Shown in pieces: positions 1 to 5,308 of a stretch of DNA of 6,176 bases. The DNA comes from Methylovirgula sp. (lineage in GTDB: Bacteria; Pseudomonadota; Alphaproteobacteria; Rhizobiales; Beijerinckiaceae). How positions within the stretch are numbered: position 1 is the stretch's first letter; the number at the start of each line of letters is the position of its first letter. The stretch is taken from NCBI GenBank assembly GCA_030038595.1, contig JASHSW010000127.1:1-6176 (forward strand), written 5' to 3'. The notes under the pieces are model-generated. The model was not told where the DNA came from. It worked only from the letters and a program-made list of their open reading frames with translations, and searched no databases. The position numbers and the translations under genes were made by a program.

Positions 1-78
1 GACAAGCGCTTCCCCGGCCTCCTGGCGGCGATCTTGGGGGCTTACGCGAAGGCCGCGCGCAAGACGAAGGCGCGTTGA
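1..78 (+). CDS. C-terminal end of an unidentified protein (5' truncated by window)
   Basis: Frame 1 is open from the first base to a TGA at 76-78 and gives a 25-residue tail, beginning DKRFPGLLAAILGAYAKA and ending in a basic Ala/Lys/Arg stretch. Alanine/lysine-rich basic tails of this sort are common at the ends of alphaproteobacterial cytoplasmic proteins. Too little is present to name a family. It converges with the minus-strand gene that ends at 127, leaving 48 bases between them in which I see no clear terminator. The main risk is that this is only a chance open frame in GC-rich DNA. Confidence 0.45.
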   Translation, partial: DKRFPGLLAAILGAYAKAARKTKAR

Positions 79-126
79 GCGGCGCGGCTCGGCGGCGAGG
101 CGCTTGGCCGGCCGCGTGCCTTGCGA

Positions 127-795
127 TCAGCGTTCATTGCCGAAGCGGACGTCAATTCTGAGCCAACCGGGCTTCGTCTGATCCTGAGCTGCGACAGCCT
201 GAACCATGCCTTCGCTCGGCAGCGTGCCGGGAAAATTGGTGAAGGCAAGGCGCATCCCATCATCGGCGAAGTCGGCGTGCTGATTGTGCCCGAGGTAAAC
301 GCCGTAGCCTCCCGTCGCATCGGGCGGTGGCGGCGGCGGAGCCGGTCCGCGCATGATGATCACCGACCCGCCGCTGCTCGAAAGGTCCGCCAGGTTGGAG
401 ATCAAACCGCTCAGCGGCGGCGAAGGCTTTCGATCCGTCCAGGCCAGAAAGCTCTTGACGATATCGCGGGCAAAAATCCCATTGCGAGGATCGTCGATGA
501 ACGACCGATCCAAGCCGAGCGACGCCGCACCGATTGTGCCGTCGGCGGCGGCGAGGACATCGAGTTCTACCAAGTCGTGAAAGGCAGGGCCGCTCGGCCG
601 GAAACTGTGCCAAGCCTGCGAAGCGCCAACCGCGGTCGGGACGCCGACCTCGGCGAGGTGGAAAAAAGTGAAGAAGTCCGAACCCTGTTCGGTTTTGAGA
701 TGGAGCGGCATCGAAGTCGTTGGGTTGTCGGCGCGCGCCGCGCAGACGATACAACAACCCAACGCCGCTGCGATGACCCACGCCCTCAGCTTCAT
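127..795 (-). CDS. Exported protein of unknown function (222 aa)
   Basis: I do not recognise the family. From the ATG at 795 the protein starts MKLRAWVIAAALGCC, a basic n-region and hydrophobic core ending at ARA|DN near residue 22, which is a good signal peptidase I site. The cysteines at 14, 15 and 18 do not form a proper lipobox, so a soluble periplasmic or secreted protein is more likely than a lipoprotein. The mature part is about 200 residues with no further membrane span. It has an aromatic patch (FFTFFHL, 41-47), a run of six prolines at 153-158 and a Gly/Tyr-rich stretch after it (GGYGVYLGHNQH). An in-frame GTG at 804 would add three residues; ATG was chosen because the signal peptide then begins M-K. 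A GGAGG lies near 824-829, rather far from either start. It faces the + strand fragment at 1-78 and reads away from the guaA remnant. Confidence 0.75.
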   Translation of the reverse strand: MKLRAWVIAAALGCCIVCAARADNPTTSMPLHLKTEQGSDFFTFFHLAEVGVPTAVGASQAWHSFRPSGPAFHDLVELDVLAAADGTIGAASLGLDRSFIDDPRNGIFARDIVKSFLAWTDRKPSPPLSGLISNLADLSSSGGSVIIMRGPAPPPPPPDATGGYGVYLGHNQHADFADDGMRLAFTNFPGTLPSEGMVQAVAAQDQTKPGWLRIDVRFGNER

Positions 796-861
796 GGCCG
801 ACACTTACACGGATATCTTCGCGACCTCCAGAATTTCGATCGAAGCCGTGGAGCCCAGCCC

Positions 862-912
862 GTGGTCTACGATGGCATCAGCAAACCGCCGGGGACGATC
901 GAGTGGGAATAA
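862..912 (+). pseudogene. guaA: Isolated 3' end of guaA (GMP synthase), probable genomic-island attachment-site remnant
   Basis: The + strand reads VVYDGISKPPGTIEWE followed by TAA at 910-912. GMP synthases end in a near-invariant RVVYD(I/V)xxKPP(A/G)TIEWE, so this is the last 16 codons of guaA with only small differences. The rest of the gene is absent: upstream in this frame there is no recognisable GuaA sequence. In the frame used by bases 830-861 there is a weak RISIEAVE reminiscent of GuaA RIINEV, which could be a frameshifted relic, but that is uncertain. The 3' end of guaA is a known integration hotspot for islands with guaA-specific tyrosine recombinases, and insertion duplicates this end. 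I infer that this copy is such a duplicate. No integrase gene lies within the window. It sits between two minus-strand genes and cannot encode a useful protein alone. Confidence 0.78.
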
Positions 913-961
913 TCCTCATCCTTCGAGGCGCGCCCTTTCGGCGCTCCTCGGGATGAGGGTT
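911..961. repeat. Large imperfect palindrome, REP-like element or guaA terminator
   Basis: The arms CCTCATCC (914-921) and GGATGAGG (951-958) pair perfectly. After a two-base TT bulge (922-923), CGAGG (924-928) pairs with CCTCG (946-950). After one mismatch (929/945), GCGCC (930-934) pairs with GGCGC (940-944), leaving a five-base loop. The outer A-A-T / G-T-T bases extend the stem by wobble. The CCTCATCC...GGATGAGG arms resemble intergenic palindromes dispersed in many rhizobial genomes. It begins at the stop codon of the guaA remnant, so it could instead be the original transcription terminator of guaA. There is only a short T stretch after the right arm. Confidence 0.7.
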
Positions 962-973
962 TGATGTTCGCCC

Positions 974-1459
974 TCAGTCCCTCCGAAAGTCGACCGTCAC
1001 CCCGGCGATCTCGGCGCTGTTCAGCCGGATCGAAACCAGCTGCGTGCGCGGGTGCGTGACGAGCAACAGGACCGCCGTAAATCCCACGCCGGTGATCGTT
1101 CCTTCGATCGTTCCTCCATGCACCACGCCCGCCAAAGTTCCCGAGGCGCCGCGCGTCGTTTCGGTCCAGTTGCCGGATACCGCGCCGCCCTGTTCGGCCA
1201 CGTCGCTGTCTATGTCCACCTGATAGCTGTCGCTGGCGCAGCGCAGCACCTGGTTGAGAGCGGTGCCGCTGGGCGAGACCACGTAACTCGCGCGGCAGTG
1301 AATTCTTTCGTGGGAGCCGCCCGGCAAGTCGATGGTGCCGCTGCCGATCCACCGCCCGGCCATGAGCGCAAAGGGACCGCGCGCCTCGGCCTGTTGGATC
1401 GCAGGTAGCATAAAGAGCGCGGCAGCAAGGGCGCAGAATCCGGATTGCAAGGATCGCAT
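974..1459 (-). CDS. Conserved exported protein of unknown function (161 aa)
   Basis: The protein starts MRSLQSGFCALAAALFMLP and has a signal peptide cut after AEA near residue 26. The mature region opens FALMAGRWIGSGTIDLPGG and continues with RIHCRASY, LRCASDSY, GGAVSGNWTE and GTIEGTITG. This pattern matches from memory a common family of small hypothetical exported proteins in Hyphomicrobiales that resemble a compact beta-barrel built of repeated G-x-W/G-x-I strands. I know no assigned function. Cys55 and Cys74 lie in the two most family-like strands and may form a disulfide. An in-frame upstream ATG at 1513 would add an 18-residue charged leader and bury the signal peptide, so 1459 is preferred; GAGAG precedes it at about 4-6 bases. 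It ends 13 bases from the palindrome at 911-961. Confidence 0.82.
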   Translation of the reverse strand: MRSLQSGFCALAAALFMLPAIQQAEARGPFALMAGRWIGSGTIDLPGGSHERIHCRASYVVSPSGTALNQVLRCASDSYQVDIDSDVAEQGGAVSGNWTETTRGASGTLAGVVHGGTIEGTITGVGFTAVLLLVTHPRTQLVSIRLNSAEIAGVTVDFRRD

Positions 1460-1628
1460 GAAACTCTCGCGGTTGGGGTCCTCGGATCGCCGCACTTTAC
1501 CCATCCTACGCAAGAAACGGGCTTGAGATGAAGTCTCGAATTATCGGCAGGCGACGCCGTCAAGGGGATCGGAATGGCCGGCGCGGCCGTCTCGCGCGCC
1601 GCGGGGCTGCTTTCCGCCTCCTCCCGGA

Positions 1629-2318
1629 TCAGAATTGGGCGGTTCGCCGGGGATCGTTTTCCGGCAATTTCTCGAACCGGTCCCGCGCGATGAGCCCGAA
1701 GGCCAGCCTCAGTCTGTGATGCAGAAGATCCGGATAAAAGCCGGCGCGCCGGCAACCCTTGAGCGAGGCAATGTTGCGATCGTCCACAAACGTCAGCACG
1801 GTTCGGGCGCCGATGTCTTTGGCCCGCTCGGCAATCGAAGCCATGGCCGCGGACATGATCCCGAGCCCGCGGTAGCTTGGCGGCGTATAGGCGTTCTCCA
1901 ACAGAGCTTGCTCGGCTTCGAGCACCGGAAAGCCCCCGAGGCGGCGAACGAAATCGTTGTCGCGTGCGCCAAACAGCCATTGCACGTAGCAGGGCGTGTC
2001 GTTGCGCGCATCGATCGCAACGAAACCGCCGCGCGCGCCCTTTTCTACGAAGGCGAGGCGCCGGGCGATCTCGAGTCGCTCGTCGATGCAGTCAGCCTCG
2101 TCGGGAAACAGCGCTGCCAGGTCGCGGTCTTCTAACGGGCGGACGGATATTGGAATCTTGGCGCTGGGATTTGCAAACGGCAGAGCAAGGTCGCGGCAAA
2201 GACCGTAGCGGGTGAACTCGGCATATAGGCCTTCTCTCCATCTGCCGACGACCCGGGCGCGTATCCCGGACCATCGGTTGTGGAACTTGGCATAGGTGCC
2301 GGCTTGCAAGGGAGTCAC
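1629..2318 (-). CDS. GNAT-family N-acetyltransferase (229 aa)
   Basis: It is predicted to transfer an acetyl group from acetyl-CoA to an amine of unknown substrate in the cytoplasm. The acetyl-CoA pyrophosphate-binding motif is visible as YTPPSYRGLGIMSA (144-157, with Arg150-Gly151-x-Gly153). The usual distal GNAT segment follows: beta strand ARTVLTFVDD, then N182-x-x-S185 and CRRAGFYPD. About 60 residues precede the catalytic fold (RYGLCRDLALPF, then KIPISVRPLEDRDL at the first strand). I chose GTG at 2318, preceded by AGAAGAA at a workable spacing. An ATG at 2399 would add 27 residues, but that leader is a Ser/Gly/Arg-rich low-complexity string with no visible ribosome site. It diverges from the YkgJ-type gene. 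Family assignment is firm; substrate is unknown. Confidence 0.85.
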   Translation of the reverse strand: MTPLQAGTYAKFHNRWSGIRARVVGRWREGLYAEFTRYGLCRDLALPFANPSAKIPISVRPLEDRDLAALFPDEADCIDERLEIARRLAFVEKGARGGFVAIDARNDTPCYVQWLFGARDNDFVRRLGGFPVLEAEQALLENAYTPPSYRGLGIMSAAMASIAERAKDIGARTVLTFVDDRNIASLKGCRRAGFYPDLLHHRLRLAFGLIARDRFEKLPENDPRRTAQF

Positions 2319-2664
2319 GCCTGTTCTTCTTCTGCTTGCGCCGCTCCGTTGGTTTCTCGGCCCGCGTCCTGAGCGCGACCCGGCGGCGTTAGTTTGCATC
2401 CCGGTTGGTCGCCAAGATACGCTAATGTCGATCGGTTAGAATTTGTCCAATAAACTTCGCGGCACCAAGTTTCGCGCCGAATGGAGTTAATAGATTGATA
2501 TCCTGATCTTCGAATATCCCGGCTATATGGGCCGGCGATCGAAGGTTCGACCAAATGTGTCCGTCAACACGGCGCGCGACGGCGAGGCAATCTATGACGT
2601 GGCCGACAGGCCCCGCCGCGGCCACCGGGAAATATGCCACCGCAGTGCAGCAGGATTGGTCTTC
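2319..2664. other. Divergent intergenic region between the GNAT and YkgJ-type genes
   Basis: No gene is supported here beyond the possible N-terminal extension of the acetyltransferase (to 2399) and an open + strand frame from ATG 2527 that simply leads into the YkgJ gene and lacks a ribosome site. Bases 2420-2530 are clearly more AT-rich than the surroundings and are the likely place for both promoters. On the minus strand TTGGAC (around 2445-2450) is a possible -35. On the + strand TTGATA at 2495-2500 and TATAT at 2524-2528 are suggestive, but their spacing is not good. I cannot name a definite promoter. Confidence 0.4.
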
Positions 2665-3117
2665 ATGAGCGAAGCACCGAGTCGGCAGACAATACGCGCC
2701 TGCGGAGCCTGTTCTCTGTGCTGCAAGCTCTTGCCCATCGCGGCGCTCGATAAGCCGCATGATCGATGGTGCCTCCATTGTCGCCCGGGCAACGGCGGCT
2801 GCACGATTTACGAAACGCGCCCGCAAACGTGCCGGGACTTTGCTTGCAGCTGGCTTGCCGAGCCGGCGGTCGGCGAGCATTGGTATCCGCTGAAGTCCAA
2901 GATGGTCGTGCAGATTACCGGCGGCCACGACGACAAGTACGATATTTTCATCGACGTGCATGTCGACAAAGGCGCGCCCGACGCCTGGCGCGCCGAGCCC
3001 TATTATTCCGAGCTGCAGCGCATGAGCGCCGCGCATCGGACGCTCGTGCGGGTGTTTTTCGGCAGCCGCACGTGGATCATGCTGCCCGATCAAGAAATCG
3101 AGGTGAAACGCGCGTGA
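2665..3117 (+). CDS. YkgJ-type cysteine-cluster protein (putative zinc/iron-binding, 150 aa)
   Basis: Nine cysteines lie in the first 61 residues: C13-x2-C16-x2-C19-C20, C36-x2-C39, C46, C56 and C61, within ACGACSLCC and RPQTCRDFACSWL. CxxCxxCC followed by C...C and a TRPxxCRxFxC element is the signature of the YkgJ/UPF0153 family, described as zinc- or iron-chelating; the physiological role of most members is unknown. The C-terminal half is ordinary alpha/beta sequence without cysteine and has no signal peptide, so the protein is likely cytoplasmic. The start at 2665 is supported by AGGA at 2652-2655, nine bases upstream, and by the motif lying near the N-terminus. An upstream ATG at 2527 adds 46 Arg-rich residues unlike the family. 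A 10-bp inverted repeat follows 8 bases after the stop. Confidence 0.87.
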   Translation: MSEAPSRQTIRACGACSLCCKLLPIAALDKPHDRWCLHCRPGNGGCTIYETRPQTCRDFACSWLAEPAVGEHWYPLKSKMVVQITGGHDDKYDIFIDVHVDKGAPDAWRAEPYYSELQRMSAAHRTLVRVFFGSRTWIMLPDQEIEVKRA

Positions 3118-3125
3118 CGGAGATC

Positions 3126-3164
3126 GTCGGCGCGCGGCGGCGGAAGAGCGTTCGGCGCGCCGAC
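3126..3164 (+). terminator. Inverted repeat downstream of the YkgJ-type gene, candidate terminator
   Basis: GTCGGCGCGC (3126-3135) and GCGCGCCGAC (3155-3164) are perfect inverted repeats with a 19-base spacer, beginning 8 bases after the TGA. The stem is very GC-rich, but the following bases are CTTACG rather than a T run, so termination is a guess. It lies between convergent genes, where a bidirectional stop would be useful. Confidence 0.4.
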
Positions 3165-3242
3165 CTTACGTCCATACCCCAAGGGCCGACGAACGTCGTT
3201 CGCCGGTTGCAAACGGTTCGCCCCCGGGGCGCGGGAGCGCCG

Positions 3243-3488
3243 CTATCGGTAATGGCAATAGCGGTGATGGCAGATGCGACGATGCGGATAAAGCCACCGG
3301 GGACCGACGCAGAACGCATACCAATGATAGCCCGTTTCGCCCAGTCGATAGCAGCCGGCCGTTTCGATCGGAAGCACTCCTGCCGCGGTGACGGCGGGAT
3401 CAACCGCGGTCATGGCGTTGGCTGCCGTCGGCGCCAGCGCGGCAGCCGAGATCGCGGCCGCCACGATAAAGAGTAAGATGCCTCGCAT
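3243..3488 (-). CDS. Small exported Cys/His/Arg-rich protein (81 aa)
   Basis: The ATG at 3488 follows a strong purine-rich ribosome site (GGGGGGAAGG just upstream on the minus strand). The first 25 residues are a clear signal peptide (MRGILLFIVAAAISAAALAP, cut after ANA). The mature peptide is about 56 residues: a small Ala/Val/Pro linker, then GCYRLGETGYHWYAFC and a tail YPHRRICHHRYCHYR. Cysteines are at 46, 60, 73 and 78, enough for two disulfides or a metal site with the four His of the tail. Short exported proteins ending in Tyr/Cys/Arg/His-rich strings are frequent in Hyphomicrobiales, with no function known to me. A longer frame from 3599 lacks sense as a secreted protein. It converges with the YkgJ-type gene. 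Confidence 0.78.
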   Translation of the reverse strand: MRGILLFIVAAAISAAALAPTAANAMTAVDPAVTAAGVLPIETAGCYRLGETGYHWYAFCVGPRWLYPHRRICHHRYCHYR

Positions 3489-3665
3489 GATGCCTTCCCC
3501 CCTGCCGCTCGAAACCGCAAGCGCTTGTTCGCCTCGCGGCAGCGGGGATTTTGCCATGAACGAAACATCCGCGAAAGTGCGCCGCGGCTTGCGGGGCAAG
3601 ACATTGATTCATTTGTTGCCCGTTCTTCCGAGCGCGCTCATTTCTCGAAACGATATGGCTTCGGC

Positions 3666-3687
3666 GCGATCGAGGCGGAGCGATCGC
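3666..3687 (-). terminator. Short hairpin at the stop codon of the 144-aa exported protein
   Basis: GCGATCG (3666-3672) and CGATCGC (3681-3687) form a perfect 7-bp stem with an 8-base loop, starting on the last base of the TAG stop. No T run follows on the minus strand, so it may be a weak terminator, an mRNA 3' end stabiliser or chance. Confidence 0.3.
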
Positions 3688-4121
3688 TAACTCGCGCCCT
3701 TCAGCGTGCGCCAAGCTTTTTCGGCGCGTGCCTCGTTCCTTTTCGGCGCTGCGAGGAAATAGACGAGCGACGCCTGGCTGCCAAAGCAGAAGACCTTGCG
3801 CGTATCGGGATCGATCCAATTGACCGAGCAATCCGACGGGATGAGTTTGCCGGCGGCGACGCCGATCGGATCGTGATCGTCGAAAGCGCCGGTTCCCTGC
3901 AACGGGTGCGGCCGGCCCATATCCCACATGCCCCAACTGCGGCCGGGCCGCTGGTCGACGATGCGTGGGTCATGCAGGCTATCCCGCATCGCGGCGGCGG
4001 AATTGGCCTCATCGTCCTGCGGCGCCGCGGAAATTGATGCGCCGCTCTGCGCCAAGGCGCCTATGCTAAGCCCGGTGCCGAAGATCGTGAATAATACCCA
4101 TATCGCGATGCGGTTTTTCAT
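3687..4121 (-). CDS. Exported protein of unknown function (144 aa)
   Basis: The signal peptide is clear: MKNRIAIWVLFTIFGTGLSI with cleavage after ALA near residue 24. A low-complexity Ser/Ala/Asp linker follows (to about 45), then a charged segment with RSWGMWDMGRPHP, then the probable folded domain DDHDPIGVAAGKLIPSDCSVNW, DPDTRKVFCFGSQASLVYFL and APKRNEARAEKAW. The DP(I/V)...C...G/K-x-x-(Y/F)CF-x-S...FL-x-x-P order loosely resembles YHS-type domains, where a cysteine binds metal, but the resemblance is weak. Cys98 and Cys112 are the only mature cysteines. The ATG at 4121 has only AAGG at about 9-13 bases as ribosome site. It is divergent from the LysR-type gene with 134 bases between them, the classic layout of a LysR regulator and a target. 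Confidence 0.8.
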   Translation of the reverse strand: MKNRIAIWVLFTIFGTGLSIGALAQSGASISAAPQDDEANSAAAMRDSLHDPRIVDQRPGRSWGMWDMGRPHPLQGTGAFDDHDPIGVAAGKLIPSDCSVNWIDPDTRKVFCFGSQASLVYFLAAPKRNEARAEKAWRTLKGAS

Positions 4122-4255
4122 GGGGCTCGACCTTGCTTGCTTCCTTGATTCTACCGACCTAAGCTGCGCTAACGCTCGGTTTTATCTCAACTATATAACC
4201 CAGGCCGCGGCGCAATGACATTGAAACTCTCTCATTCTTTCCATGAGCGCGGCGC
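4122..4255. promoter_or_regulatory. Divergent promoter/operator region between the exported protein and the LysR-type regulator
   Basis: This 134-base gap is markedly AT-richer than the flanks, especially TTTTATCTCAACTATATAACC at about 4180-4200. TATATAA at 4192-4198 is a possible -10 for the regulator, without a good -35. LysR regulators commonly bind such divergent gaps to control themselves and the neighbour. I could not identify an unambiguous T-N11-A box with dyad symmetry. Confidence 0.35.
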
Positions 4256-5260
4256 ATGGATAACGCCGCGACAGGAACGCAACGGAACGATCGGCTGATG
4301 CTCTACGATATCGTCCTGCTGCGCACGTTCGCGGCGGTCTGCGACACCGGCAGTTTCACCAAGGCGGCGCGTGAGGTGAACCTCACCCAATCCGCTGTGA
4401 GCCTTCACGTCAAAAGGCTCGAAGACGAGGTCGGCGCGCGCCTCGTCGCGCGCAACGCGCGCGGCGTTGCATTGACGGAACAGGGCGAGGTTCTGCTGTC
4501 CTACGCGCGGCGGATTCTTGCGTTGCGCGAAGAAGCCGAACATCGCCTGGCACGCCGCGGCGGCGGCCTGCTGCGCATCGGCGCGCCCGAATATTTGGAT
4601 CTCCGCCCGTTATCCGCGATGTTCGCGCAATTCGCCGCGCGCCATCCCGCCGTCCGGCTGCAGATCGAACTCGGGATCGGGCCCGACATCGCGGCGCTGC
4701 TCGACATGGGAGAGCTCGATCTCGCCATCCTCAGCCGCGAACTGGGCGAAGGCGACGGCATCGCTCTATCGCGCGAGCGGCGCGTCTGGGCGGCCGGGCG
4801 CGCGATGCGGCTCGATCCCGATACGCCGGTGCCGCTGGCGCTCTATCCGCCGCATTGCCGATGGCGGCAGCTGGCGTTGGGGGAACTCGATCAGGCCGGG
4901 CGGACGTGGAGGCTCGTCGCGCAGAGCGCCGGCACGGCCGGTATTCTCGCCGCGCTCGATGCCGGGTTGGCGATCACGGTGCTTCCGCAAACCGGCCTGC
5001 CGCCGGCGCTCAAATCGCTCGGCGAGGCCGAAGCCCTGCCGGCGCTGCCCGATTTCGAATTCGTCCTGCGCCGCGGGCGTAAGGAGTCTGCGGCGGCCGA
5101 GGATATGGCGGAGAGCATCGTGGAGTTCTTTCGGGAGCCGGGGGCACGTGGGGTGGAGAGGGGAGAGGTGAGAAAGGTAAAGCCCCTCCGTGGTCATAAT
5201 AGGCGCAATGGTGGAGCGGCCGGCCATGGCATGCGTGAAAACGGTTCGCCGCGACCCTAA
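4256..5260 (+). CDS. LysR-family transcriptional regulator with an atypical C-terminal tail (334 aa)
   Basis: The N-terminal winged helix-turn-helix is unmistakable: LLRTFAAVCDTGSFTKAARE, then NLTQSAVSLHVKRLEDEVGA and LTEQGEVLL (about residues 21-83). The coiled linker helix follows (YARRILALREEAEHRLARR). The effector domain begins LLRIGAPEYLDLRPLSAMFA with the usual FAARHPAVRLQIELG and LDLAILSREL, and the second half has GILAALDAGLAITVLPQ. The effector is unknown. The start may be ATG 4256 or ATG 4298 (MLYDIVLLRTF, closer to the family's usual start); neither has a strong ribosome site. The normal family end is near VEFFREPG (about residue 296). The last 38 residues are Gly/Arg-rich and look like translated intergenic DNA, suggesting loss of an earlier stop. 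The transglycosylase starts in the same frame 48 bases after the TAA. Confidence 0.9.
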   Translation: MDNAATGTQRNDRLMLYDIVLLRTFAAVCDTGSFTKAAREVNLTQSAVSLHVKRLEDEVGARLVARNARGVALTEQGEVLLSYARRILALREEAEHRLARRGGGLLRIGAPEYLDLRPLSAMFAQFAARHPAVRLQIELGIGPDIAALLDMGELDLAILSRELGEGDGIALSRERRVWAAGRAMRLDPDTPVPLALYPPHCRWRQLALGELDQAGRTWRLVAQSAGTAGILAALDAGLAITVLPQTGLPPALKSLGEAEALPALPDFEFVLRRGRKESAAAEDMAESIVEFFREPGARGVERGEVRKVKPLRGHNRRNGGAAGHGMRENGSPRP

Positions 5261-5297
5261 CAGATTGGCGTGCTACAGGAGGCTCGGCAAGCGGATC

Positions 5298-5302
5298 GGG
5301 AG
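5298..5302 (+). promoter_or_regulatory. Ribosome binding site deciding the transglycosylase start
   Basis: GGGAG at 5298-5302 lies six bases before TTG 5309 and nine before TTG 5312, both of which give a clean signal peptide. A stronger AGGAGG at 5277-5282 has no in-frame start at a suitable distance and lies downstream of the alternative GTG 5270. Confidence 0.45.
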
Positions 5303-5308
5303 CCTTGT

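Noticed and set aside
121..912. Long + strand open frame (263 codons) ending in the guaA-like tail
   Set aside because: Only the last 16 codons match GuaA. The rest is Arg-rich antisense of the exported protein at 127-795, which has a signal peptide and sensible composition.
1576..1588. GGCCG-GCG-CGGCC hairpin as terminator of the acetyltransferase
   Set aside because: The stem is only 5 bp, about 40 bases past the stop, with no T run; such dyads are expected by chance at this GC content.
1635..2135. + strand open frames opposite the acetyltransferase
   Set aside because: They are shadows of the GNAT gene, whose motif A and distal segment are clear on the minus strand.
2422..3093. 223-codon minus-strand open frame opposite the YkgJ-type gene
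   Set aside because: The + strand frame holds the nine-cysteine family signature; the minus-strand frame has no recognisable motif and is an antisense artefact of GC-rich codons.
4122..4255. A defined LysR T-N11-A operator
   Set aside because: Several T-N11-A spacings can be drawn in this AT-rich stretch, but none has convincing flanking dyad symmetry.
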